NCBI GenBank assembly: GCA_963714035.1
Contig: OY970224.1
Location: 62,001-126,000 of the forward strand
DNA from: DATFVB01 sp963714035
GTDB lineage: Bacteria; Acidobacteriota; Thermoanaerobaculia; UBA5066; DATFVB01
Reading direction: 5' to 3'
DNA: 64,000 nt
The position numbers and the translations under genes were made by a program. Positions 25,234 through 32,865 of this stretch are shown piece after piece; position 1 is the first letter of the stretch, and each line of letters starts with the position of its first letter. The notes beneath the pieces were generated by a model. That model did not search any database, was not told where the DNA came from, and saw only the letters and a list, made by a program, of their open reading frames with translations.

Positions 25234-26030
25234 GAGCTCCGACGGTGACTCTTCCCGTCGACGCCCCCGCGCTCGCGCGGGGAGTCGGATTCTTCGAAAC
25301 CCTCTGGGTGCTCGACCGGCGTCCGGTCTTCTTCGAGGCGCACCTCGCGCGTCTCCGGACCTCGTGCGCGGCGCTCGCCGTTCCGGGGCCTCGGGCGTCG
25401 CGCGTCCGCGAGGCGACGCGGCGGGCGCTCGCCGAGTCGCGGCGGGGAGCCGAATACGGGATGCGGTGGTCGTACCTCGCCGTCGGCCGGGACCTCGACG
25501 CCGTGCGCTCGTGGCGATTCTTCGCGCAGCTCTTTCCGATTCCTCCGGAAATCCTCCGAAAGCGGCGCGGCGTGCGCGCGATCCTCCTTCCGCGCGGCTG
25601 GGAGCGCACGACGCCGCGCTGGAAGACGATCGACTACCGCGCCTCGATCGCGGGAGCGCGCCTGGCCCGCGGGAAATCGGCCGAAGAGGGGATCTTCCTC
25701 GACGCGCGCGGGCGAGTCCGGGAGGGGACCGCGAGCAACGTCTTCCTCCTTTCCGGCCGCCGCGCGGCGACCGCTCCAGTCTCCGCGGCCCTCCTTCCCG
25801 GCGTCGTCCGGTCCTGGGTTCTCGAGAACGCGTCCCGGGCGGGGCTCTCGATCGACGAGCGCACTTTCGCCGCCGAGCGCCTCTGCCGCGGCGGCTTCTT
25901 CACGTCATCCCTCACCGGAATCGCTCCGATCGAGTCGCTCGACGGAAAGGCGTGCGCGCCGCCGTCGCCGGCCCTCTCCGGCCTGCGAGAGCTCTACCGC
26001 GAAGCGGCCGACGCGACGATCTTTCGGTGA
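25230..26030 (+). CDS. pabC: Aminodeoxychorismate lyase / class IV aminotransferase
   Basis: A PLP enzyme of fold type IV; next to pabB it most likely releases pyruvate from aminodeoxychorismate to give p-aminobenzoate. The GTG at 25230 (GGGGAGGAG upstream) overlaps the pabB stop and gives 266 residues. Seen are GVGFFETLWVLDRRPVFFEA near the start, the PLP-lysine region TPRWKTIDYRASIAGARLAR (about 130-150), and EGTASNVFLLSGRRAATAPV. A branched-chain aminotransferase role cannot be excluded from sequence but is less likely in this context. Confidence 0.88.
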   Translation: MRAPTVTLPVDAPALARGVGFFETLWVLDRRPVFFEAHLARLRTSCAALAVPGPRASRVREATRRALAESRRGAEYGMRWSYLAVGRDLDAVRSWRFFAQLFPIPPEILRKRRGVRAILLPRGWERTTPRWKTIDYRASIAGARLARGKSAEEGIFLDARGRVREGTASNVFLLSGRRAATAPVSAALLPGVVRSWVLENASRAGLSIDERTFAAERLCRGGFFTSSLTGIAPIESLDGKACAPPSPALSGLRELYREAADATIFR

Positions 26031-26968
26031 AGATCATCGCGGCGCTCGCCGCCGCGCTGCTCGCGAGCTCGGCGGTCCGGGGCGCCCCGCCCTCTCTCAC
26101 GGTCACTCTCCTCGGCACGGGGAACCCGCGTCCCTCCGCGGCGCGCGGCGGGCCGGCGATCCTCGTCGAAGGGGGAGGCCGCGCCGTCCTGTTCGATGCC
26201 GGACGGGGCGCCGAAGAGGCGATCTTCGCGCACGACCCCGGGTCGAAGATCGACGCGTTGTTCCTCACGCATCTCCATTCGGACCACACCGTCGGGATTC
26301 CCGACGTGTGGCTGACCGGCTGGCTCTTCGGTCGCTCGACGCCCCTCCGGGTCTTCGGGCCGGCCGGGACTTCGGCGCTCTGCCGAGGACTCGAGCGCGC
26401 GTACGCTTTCGACGTCCACGTCCGACGCGACGTGGACGAGAGGCTTCCTCCTCACGGCGCCGACCTCGAGCCGCGCGAGCTCGGTGACGGCACGGTCGTC
26501 GTCGAAGGTCCGCTCCGGATCACGGCGTTCCTCGTCGATCACGGCCCCGTCCGTCCCGCGTTCGGCTACCGGGTGGACTCCGGCGGCCATTCGGTCGTCC
26601 TCTCCGGCGACACGCGGCCCTCCGACAACCTCGTGAAGCACGCCGGGGGCGTCGACGTCCTGATCCACGAAGTCATCGCCCCCGACGCCGAACGGCGCGG
26701 CGCGGCATCGTCCTTTTCGCTCGAGGAGCGCGAACGGATCATCGCGCATCACTCGACGCCGGAGCAGGCCGGAGAGGTCTTCGCAAAGGTCGCGCCGAAG
26801 CTCGCGGTCTACTCGCACATCGTCCCGTCGTTCGCGACGGTGGAAGACCTCGTCCCGCCGACCCGGAAGACCTATTCGGGCCCGCTCGAGGTCGGCGAGG
26901 ACGGCATGACGATCGAGATCGGAGAGACGGTTCGGGTGAACCGGCCTCCGAAGCCCGTCTCCCGATAG
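26027..26968 (+). CDS. Secreted metallo-beta-lactamase-fold hydrolase, RNase Z/arylsulfatase-like
   Basis: A 313-residue exported zinc hydrolase. The GTG start at 26027 overlaps pabC by four bases and opens a signal peptide (KIIAALAAALLASSAVRGAP). The fold is marked by TVTLLGTGNPRPSAARGGPA, the zinc motif LFLTHLHSDHTVGIPDVW (HxHxDH), SGDTRPSDNLVKHAGGVDVL and the late AHHSTPEQAGEVF His. The layout is closest to tRNase Z and type II arylsulfatases, but a periplasmic location argues against tRNA processing. The real substrate is unknown. Confidence 0.85.
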   Translation: MKIIAALAAALLASSAVRGAPPSLTVTLLGTGNPRPSAARGGPAILVEGGGRAVLFDAGRGAEEAIFAHDPGSKIDALFLTHLHSDHTVGIPDVWLTGWLFGRSTPLRVFGPAGTSALCRGLERAYAFDVHVRRDVDERLPPHGADLEPRELGDGTVVVEGPLRITAFLVDHGPVRPAFGYRVDSGGHSVVLSGDTRPSDNLVKHAGGVDVLIHEVIAPDAERRGAASSFSLEERERIIAHHSTPEQAGEVFAKVAPKLAVYSHIVPSFATVEDLVPPTRKTYSGPLEVGEDGMTIEIGETVRVNRPPKPVSR

Positions 26969-26980
26969 AATGTCCTGGCG

Positions 26981-27097
26981 TTGATCTCGCGAAAATGGAT
27001 CCTCTTCCCGGTCCTCGTGCTGGCGATTCTCCGTCCTGCCGGCGGCAAATCTCCGGATTCCGGCTCTCCGCCCGCGAAATCGGCGAGGCGGCGGTAA
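26981..27097 (+). CDS. Possible 38-residue signal-peptide-like micro-ORF
   Basis: A TTG-started frame encodes a hydrophobic helix after a basic start (SRKWILFPVLVLAILRPAGG) and then a Ser/Pro/Lys-rich tail. TAGAAT at 26966-26971, overlapping the stop of the preceding gene, lies nine bases before it. There is no homologue I recognise and no Shine-Dalgarno sequence. It may be a real small membrane peptide, the remnant of a secreted protein, or chance. Confidence 0.25.
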   Translation: MISRKWILFPVLVLAILRPAGGKSPDSGSPPAKSARRR

Positions 27098-27139
27098 CCA
27101 TTCGCCCTCCGTCGGGCCGCATACCGTCGACTCGTTCAC

Positions 27140-29593
27140 TCAGCGCTCTTGATCGCGATCGGGCGCCGGCTCGGCCGTCCTCGCCGTCTCGCGCTGAATT
27201 CGGTCGGCCGATTTCGTCTGCGGCCGGCCATAGAGCGCGGGAGCGATGTAGAAGCCTCGATCCCTGTCGGCTTTCTGTTCGCGGACCGCAATGGGATGAG
27301 CGCTGGCCCACGGGTCCTTGCGGACGCCCGTGACCTGCCACGAGACCTCCGCTCCGGGCACGCCGCCGGCGATCGTGAACTGGTTGTCGGCGATCTTCCT
27401 CGAGACGAAGAGGCCGGCCTGGGGCGTGCCGAGGGCCGTGAGTTGATAGCGGAAGTCTTTGTTCAGAGTTTCGAACCATTCGGGGAGTGAGACGGTGGCG
27501 ACTCCGGTCGACCCGAGTGTCGCGACGCCGTCGTAGATGTTCTTCATTTCCGACGACCCGACGAAGGCGTGGGTGATCGTTTCGTTCTCCGGATCCGCGG
27601 GGTCGTCGAGCGTGACGACACCGGCGCCGGAAGTGTGGACGCTTCCATTGATCTCGACGCTTCCCGAGAAGCAACCCGCGTAGGGGCCACCGGAGACCGG
27701 GGGACTGCCGCATCCGAGAATGCCGTACACGCCGCCCGAGTCGCCTCGCACGCCGTTGGCTCCCGTTCCGTAAACGCCGATTGAGTTGCTCCCGTTGCCG
27801 AGGACGCCCGCCGCCTGACCGCCCAGGTACCCGTCATTTCCCGATGAGTTGTGGTGACCCCAGACTCCCGACGAAGAATTCGCGGAGGTCTTCCCGACGA
27901 CCCCGGAGCTCGCGTTGCTGGTTCCGAAGACACCGTAATCCGGTCCGCCGAGGAAGCCGTCGTTGCTCGAACCGGTGTTGTGTCCCTGGACTCCGGCCCA
28001 GCTGCCCGTAGTTACACCGTAAACGCCGGCGTTGCCCCCGTTACCGCCCAGGGACGACTCGTATACCCCGGTCGTCGACGACGAGCCGCCGTATACACCG
28101 TAGTAGGGTCCGCCCAGGAAACCGCTGTTGCCGGTCGCCGAGTTGACGCCTCCCACCCCTCCGCCGTTGGCGTTGGTGTTGGTTCCGTAAACGCCGACCG
28201 ACGTGTTGCTGCCGCCGGCGGCGGATATGCCCTCCACCCCGATGCCGGTCTGGCTGATTCCCTTGACACCGGTACCCGAACCGTTGCTGGTTCCGTAGAC
28301 ACCGTCGGCATTGCCGGGAGTGGCGCTTCCCCAGATCGAAACCCCGCTGTTGGCGGTGCTGTTGACGGCGAAGCCGGTTCCGCTGCTGAACGACCCCGTG
28401 TATGGAAGCGTCAGGCCGCCACCGCCCGCGGCCGCCGCGATCGTGATCGTGTTGCCGGCTTGCGTGAGTGTGACGTTCGAGCCACCCGCGATCGTGACAC
28501 CATCGTGGAACCCGTTGACATTCGTGACGACCTGTCCGGCGGCGATCTTGGGAGCGGTGACGGCGCCCGTCGCGAGTTGCGTGTTGCCGACACCGCCGGC
28601 CGCGACGCCGAGCGGCACGGAGACGGTCCCGCTTCCGGCGAGCGTGTTGTCGTGGGCGACGGCGGTGAGGCCCGTTCCCGAGCCGGAGACGGCGTCGATG
28701 GTGATCGTCGACCCGTTGATGTTGACGGTTGTGTTGGCGCCGTGGGCGATCGTCAGCGCCCCGATCAGGCCGTTGAGCATGGTCACGCCGGGCGTGCCTC
28801 CGCCGAGCAGACCTTCCCGGAAGCTCATCTCGAACCCGGAGGAGTCCTGGGAGGTGTTGGCGACCTGGGCACCGGCGATGATCGCCGAACCTGTCCCGCC
28901 GGTGACCGTCGCCGTGATCCGGGCGTTGGTCGTGGCCACACCGGCGAAGAGATCCTTCACGTTCGTCTGAAGCTGCTCGTAGGGCTGCATGGGGTAGGCT
29001 TTTTGCCCGAGCATCGTCCCGTTCCCGTCGAAGAGCTGGACGTTGACGGTCGGCGAGCCGCCTCCGGTTTCGAGCAGCGCGAAGTTGTAGCGGAAGTTCT
29101 CGGCCCCTCCCTGATCGATCCCCTGGATCGAAGCGGATTGGCCGAGGGATATCGAGAAGCTCTTCGGGACCCCGGCGAAGAAGAGCCCTTCCGTGTCGCC
29201 CGGATCGGCTCCTGGAGGCTGGTTGTAGATCCGCTCGGCGACCAGGATTTCCCCGGTCGAGATCACGCGGGCGCCCCCGAGGGCGTTGGCGAGACCGAGC
29301 CTGGATTCGACGACGTTCTCGTAGACCTTCGTCTGGCCGGGCGCGAGGTCATCGGAGAAGGAAGCCGGCGAGGTGTTGGCCTGGTCCGATTTCAGGAAGT
29401 CGAACGTGAAGGAGACCGCGGCGGTGGTCAGGTTGGTCGCCCAGACGGTCGTGTAGAACTCGGCCCCGTTCTGCCCCGAAACCCGCCCCACGGCCGCGAG
29501 GTATTGCTCCTGAGACGGGAAACCGGCGAAAACCGCCGGCGCAACAATACACGAAATCAGGAATGCTCCGGCCGCCCTGGTCGTCGTTCGCAT
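27140..29593 (-). CDS. Large secreted repeat protein, tail-fibre/adhesin-like
   Basis: An 817-residue exported protein with a signal peptide (residues 1-23, cleavage near VFAG). Residues about 28-250 form a domain containing YTTVWATNLTTAAVSFTFDF and IIAGAQVANTSQDSSGFEM. About 270-390 are Thr/Gly/Ser-rich with strand-like repeats (TVNINGSTITIDAVSG, NVTLTQAGNTITIAA). About 395-640 hold many short repeats of the type GVYGTS, GVFGTS, GVWGHH and GFLGGPYYGVYG, as in trimeric fibres. A conserved terminal domain (SSEMKNIYDGVATLGSTGVA ... VSWQVTGVRKDPWASAHPI) may assist folding. GGAGGAAA precedes the ATG, and TAGAAT lies upstream. It is unusually Gly/Ser/Thr-rich compared with its neighbours. Confidence 0.8.
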   Translation of the reverse strand: MRTTTRAAGAFLISCIVAPAVFAGFPSQEQYLAAVGRVSGQNGAEFYTTVWATNLTTAAVSFTFDFLKSDQANTSPASFSDDLAPGQTKVYENVVESRLGLANALGGARVISTGEILVAERIYNQPPGADPGDTEGLFFAGVPKSFSISLGQSASIQGIDQGGAENFRYNFALLETGGGSPTVNVQLFDGNGTMLGQKAYPMQPYEQLQTNVKDLFAGVATTNARITATVTGGTGSAIIAGAQVANTSQDSSGFEMSFREGLLGGGTPGVTMLNGLIGALTIAHGANTTVNINGSTITIDAVSGSGTGLTAVAHDNTLAGSGTVSVPLGVAAGGVGNTQLATGAVTAPKIAAGQVVTNVNGFHDGVTIAGGSNVTLTQAGNTITIAAAAGGGGLTLPYTGSFSSGTGFAVNSTANSGVSIWGSATPGNADGVYGTSNGSGTGVKGISQTGIGVEGISAAGGSNTSVGVYGTNTNANGGGVGGVNSATGNSGFLGGPYYGVYGGSSSTTGVYESSLGGNGGNAGVYGVTTGSWAGVQGHNTGSSNDGFLGGPDYGVFGTSNASSGVVGKTSANSSSGVWGHHNSSGNDGYLGGQAAGVLGNGSNSIGVYGTGANGVRGDSGGVYGILGCGSPPVSGGPYAGCFSGSVEINGSVHTSGAGVVTLDDPADPENETITHAFVGSSEMKNIYDGVATLGSTGVATVSLPEWFETLNKDFRYQLTALGTPQAGLFVSRKIADNQFTIAGGVPGAEVSWQVTGVRKDPWASAHPIAVREQKADRDRGFYIAPALYGRPQTKSADRIQRETARTAEPAPDRDQER

Positions 29594-29617
29594 CGATTTC
29601 CTCCGTAGTCGTCCTCG

Positions 29618-29623
29618 ATTCTA
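29618..29623 (-). promoter_or_regulatory. TAGAAT -10 element for the fibre-like protein gene
   Basis: On the minus strand TAGAAT lies 24 bases before the ATG at 29593, with an ordinary GGAGGAAA leader between. No convincing -35 is seen at the usual distance. The same hexamer precedes several other genes in this window. Confidence 0.4.
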
Positions 29624-29680
29624 CCCTTCCGGGGGGAAAGCTCGCCGTCGCGAAGGCCGCGCCCTTCGCGCGGCCCCGCG

Positions 29681-29836
29681 GAGTTCCTCCGTGCCGTCAC
29701 GCATCCCTTCTCCGGGGCGGGATTCACCCGCGGAGTCGCTCTTCGGGTCGACGGGCGACCGGAGAAGGAGCTCTCGGGGAATCCGTCGCGCGACGACGTC
29801 CGCGCGCTGCTCCGCGCCCTCGACGGGCCGCGCTGA
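29681..29836 (+). pseudogene. Possible C-terminal gene remnant
   Basis: In the 258-base gap between the fibre-like gene and the acyltransferase, the plus strand encodes a 51-residue protein-like segment. It starts EFLRAVTHPFSGAGF, continues VDGRPEKELSGNPSRDDVRA and ends with a stop at 29834-29836. It reads like the C-terminus of a soluble protein, but has no start codon or ribosome-binding site, and upstream the frame loses protein character. I do not recognise the family. It may be the leftover of a deleted gene or chance coding potential. Confidence 0.25.
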
Positions 29837-29851
29837 GTCTTTCCCGTCCGC

Positions 29852-31033
29852 TCAGAGGTAACTGAGCCAGGGATCGCGGCGCCGCGCCTTGAGCCCGGCG
29901 AACCACCGACACGGACGGTACAGCACCACGACCACGGCGGCCCAGGCGAGATAGACGACCGGAAGGCCGAATCCCGCGCCGGGCGGCGGATTCGCCGTGA
30001 GCGCCGCCGGTCCGAACGCGAGGAGCAGGGCGGCGATCGCCGCCGCGTGAACGAGCGGGACGTGGAGCACGTAATAGAAGAACGGCACGCGGCCGTACAC
30101 GACGACCCGGGAGCCGAAAACGCCCGGCGGCCGTTCGAGGAAGGCGAGGAGAAGGATCGCGGGCCCCAGCGTCATGAGGAGATAGAGGAGCGACGGAGGA
30201 TATTTCTCGCACTTCAGAAAATCCATCGCCGTGAGCACGGCGTTCCTCTGCGGCGCCCAGCGGCGCGGATCTCCGTAGACGTTTGCCCCGCGAAGCGCCA
30301 CGAAAAGGAGCGAGAGCCCCGCGCCGAGCCGCACGAGGAACCGCTTGCGCCGCCCGGCCTCCCAGGCATACACGCCGCCGAACGCGTAGCCCGCGGCGAT
30401 CACGCCGACCCAGGGGATCAGCGGGTAGACGACCAGGAACGCGTGGCCTCCCGGCTGCGCGATCGGATCCCACGACGCCACGTGGAGCACGTTCCAGATC
30501 CAGGCCGCCGGGCCGAACGCGGACGGCCGGATGCCGTCGAGGAGGTCGTGCCCGGCGATGATCGCGATCCCGATCGTCCCGACGGCGGCGGGGGAGAGGC
30601 GAACGAGGAGCGCGAGGAAAACCATCGACCAGCCGATCGCCCAGATCACCTGGAGGACGATCGCGTGGAGGCCGGGATCGAACGACCAGCCGAACGAGAC
30701 GAGCGTGACCTCGACGAGGACGAGCCAGAGGCCGCGCGTCCACAGGAACCGCGTGAGCTCGGCCGGCGAGCGGCCGCGCGAGAGCGACAGCCGCGCGCCG
30801 GTGCCTGCGAGGAAGACGAAGACCGGGGCGCAGAAATGCGTGATCCAGCGGGTGAAAAAGAGCGCCGGCGTCGTCCGGGCGAGATCGAGCGGATCGAACC
30901 GCGCGTTCGAGAAATAGTCCCGCGCGTGGTCGAGCGCCATGAGGATCATGACGACGCCGCGGAGGACGTCGACCGAATCGATCCGGCGTCGCGCCGGCGC
31001 CGGGTGCGTGAGCCCGCTCGCGGTCGTCGCCAT
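29852..31033 (-). CDS. DUF1624 / heparan-alpha-glucosaminide acetyltransferase-like membrane protein
   Basis: A 393-residue integral membrane protein with about ten helices. The N-terminus has RRIDSVDVLRGVVMILMALD followed by HARDYF, the hallmark of the DUF1624/YeiB-like acyltransferase group, whose His is a candidate acyl carrier site. Later blocks include FVFLAGTGARLSLSRG and VYGRVPFFYYVLHVPLVHAA. The protein probably transfers an acyl group across the membrane to a glycan or lipid; the substrate is unknown. I place the start at the ATG 31033, as an upstream extension is Arg-rich and unlike the family. It is 31 bases from the peptidase gene. Confidence 0.85.
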   Translation of the reverse strand: MATTASGLTHPAPARRRIDSVDVLRGVVMILMALDHARDYFSNARFDPLDLARTTPALFFTRWITHFCAPVFVFLAGTGARLSLSRGRSPAELTRFLWTRGLWLVLVEVTLVSFGWSFDPGLHAIVLQVIWAIGWSMVFLALLVRLSPAAVGTIGIAIIAGHDLLDGIRPSAFGPAAWIWNVLHVASWDPIAQPGGHAFLVVYPLIPWVGVIAAGYAFGGVYAWEAGRRKRFLVRLGAGLSLLFVALRGANVYGDPRRWAPQRNAVLTAMDFLKCEKYPPSLLYLLMTLGPAILLLAFLERPPGVFGSRVVVYGRVPFFYYVLHVPLVHAAAIAALLLAFGPAALTANPPPGAGFGLPVVYLAWAAVVVVLYRPCRWFAGLKARRRDPWLSYL

Positions 31034-31064
31034 CACGCCTTCGCCCGGCCGCCTCCCGCGGGAC

Positions 31065-32807
31065 TCAGTGCGACGGGGACGCGGCGCCATTCACGGGACC
31101 GCCGGGCCGCTTCCGGAGTGTTCCTGGACTGGCGGAGAGCCCCTCGGCGGTGACGTAGATGGGCTCGATGTCGGTGGGGACGCCGGCGAGACGGTCGATG
31201 GCCTTCCGGACTTCCGGGCGCAGCACCGCGAGCTCCCCCATCATCTCCTTCGTTCCGGCGTAGTCGCCGGTTGCTTCGAGCGTCAGGAGGACGTGATCGA
31301 GATCCGATACGGCCTGCTTGATCTTCCCGAAATCGACCGCGAACGTCCCGTCGGGGCGGGCGACGTACCCTCCCTTGTCGAGGAGATAGTTGGTCTGCAT
31401 CGCCTGCCCGCGCGCGTGCGCGTCCTGGAGCCCGAAGTGCAGCGTCCGGAACGCCGACGCGAGCACGGTCGTGTAGAGCTTGCGCTCCTCGCCCGCTCCG
31501 CCCGGGATCGCCTTCGTGTCCATCATGCGCTGGAGAGCGACCATGCCGGTCACGTCGGCCTTCGCCTCCTCGATCGCGCTGTAGAGGTCCTTCAGCTCGA
31601 GCCTCGGATTCGTCCGGCGCCCGTCGACGTCGATCTGATGGGGGCCGAGGCCGTGGGTCAGCTCGTGCGCCAGGATCCACGTGAAGAACATGTCGAAATC
31701 GACGTCCTTCCGGTCGGCCGGGGCGAGCACGACCATCGAGATCGGAAGGAGGGTCTTCTGGAACTTCGCCTGCTGGATGTTCCGGAGGAGGATCCTCTTG
31801 CTTCCCTTCTGCTGGATGACGCGGTCGTCGTTGGGCAGGTTGTAGGCCGCCGTCGCGATCCCGTGATTGCCGTCGCCCGCGGCGAAGAGCTCGTTGACGA
31901 CGCGGATGGGGGAGGCGGCGCCGAGCTTCGCCACGCGGTATTTCGGATCTTCCGGAAGGTGGTCCTCGACGTCCTGCAGGTGCTTCGAGAAGAACGCGAG
32001 CTTCGCGGTCTCCTGCTCGTCCCGGATCGTGACGTAGGCCTCGAACGCGGCCTTGTAGCCGAAGAGCCCGTCGTTGTAGGTCTCGTACGGGCCGATCGTG
32101 ACGTCGATCGGCGCGTCGAGGTCCATCCAGGCGATGTCGCTCTCGTAGTAGTCGTTCGAGAGGAACGCGGCGGCCCGCGCCGTCAGGAACCGGCGCAGCG
32201 TCGCGTTCTCGGTCGCGGCGGCCGCTTCCCGGAGCAGCCCGGCGGCGCGCTCGAGGTCCTCGCGATATTCGCGGCCGTAAGGAATGACGGTCAGCCCGCG
32301 GGAAGCGTCCCGCCGGATGACGGTGTAGAACCCCTTCGCCTGCTCCTGGTCGGCGGGGGAAAGGGCCTTGAGCCAGGATTCGAACTCGCCCTTCGTCATG
32401 TCCTCCGGATAGAAATTCGCGCCGGCGGGCTTCGTCGGCGGAACGCCCGGAAGGAAGGCCGTGTAGCCGTCGATTTCGGACCAGGGCCCCTTGTTCATCC
32501 AGAAGTAGTGGTATCGGGCGCGTCCGAGCGCCGACCCGTCGGCGCGGAGCTTCGCCGCGAGCGCGCGGTTCCCGCTCCAGAGCTGGCCGAGGAAGATGTC
32601 GTTGACGATCCGGGACGCGTCGACGAGTCGAGGCAGGGCTCGCCGGTCGCCCGCAGACAGATGCGAGAGGTCGACCCGCATCGGGGTCGGCGTGAGCCGC
32701 GCCGCCATGCGGTCGAGGGCGGCCGCGTCGGGAACCGGGGGCGGCGCCGCGGCGAAGGCCGCACCGGCCGCGACCGCGAGACCGAGAACCAGAGCCGTCT
32801 TCTTCAT
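31065..32807 (-). CDS. Secreted M49-like (dipeptidyl-peptidase III-related) zinc peptidase
   Basis: A 580-residue exported protein with a signal peptide (residues 1-20). The zinc site is HELTH at 381-385 followed by GLGPH, with the third ligand in EEAKAD (413-418). The layout resembles DPP III (family M49), but DPP III itself uses the six-residue HEXXGH, so this is a variant with the ordinary five-residue spacing. Other recognisable blocks are YHYFWMNKGPWSEIDGYTAF and NDGLFGYKAAFEAYVTIRDE. It probably degrades peptides in the periplasm. GGGAGGAGG precedes the ATG and TAGAAT lies further upstream. Confidence 0.82.
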   Translation of the reverse strand: MKKTALVLGLAVAAGAAFAAAPPPVPDAAALDRMAARLTPTPMRVDLSHLSAGDRRALPRLVDASRIVNDIFLGQLWSGNRALAAKLRADGSALGRARYHYFWMNKGPWSEIDGYTAFLPGVPPTKPAGANFYPEDMTKGEFESWLKALSPADQEQAKGFYTVIRRDASRGLTVIPYGREYREDLERAAGLLREAAAATENATLRRFLTARAAAFLSNDYYESDIAWMDLDAPIDVTIGPYETYNDGLFGYKAAFEAYVTIRDEQETAKLAFFSKHLQDVEDHLPEDPKYRVAKLGAASPIRVVNELFAAGDGNHGIATAAYNLPNDDRVIQQKGSKRILLRNIQQAKFQKTLLPISMVVLAPADRKDVDFDMFFTWILAHELTHGLGPHQIDVDGRRTNPRLELKDLYSAIEEAKADVTGMVALQRMMDTKAIPGGAGEERKLYTTVLASAFRTLHFGLQDAHARGQAMQTNYLLDKGGYVARPDGTFAVDFGKIKQAVSDLDHVLLTLEATGDYAGTKEMMGELAVLRPEVRKAIDRLAGVPTDIEPIYVTAEGLSASPGTLRKRPGGPVNGAASPSH

Positions 32808-32831
32808 CGATCCTCCTCCCGTGCCGCCGGA

Positions 32832-32837
32832 ATTCTA
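32832..32837 (-). promoter_or_regulatory. TAGAAT -10 element for the M49-like peptidase gene
   Basis: On the minus strand TAGAAT ends 24 bases before the ATG at 32807. GGGAGGAGGA lies between them. No clear -35 is visible. It sits in the 58-base gap after the molybdopterin oxidoreductase gene, so the peptidase probably has its own transcript. Confidence 0.4.
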
Positions 32838-32865
32838 TTGCAGGGCGCGGAAGGGGCTTCGGCGA

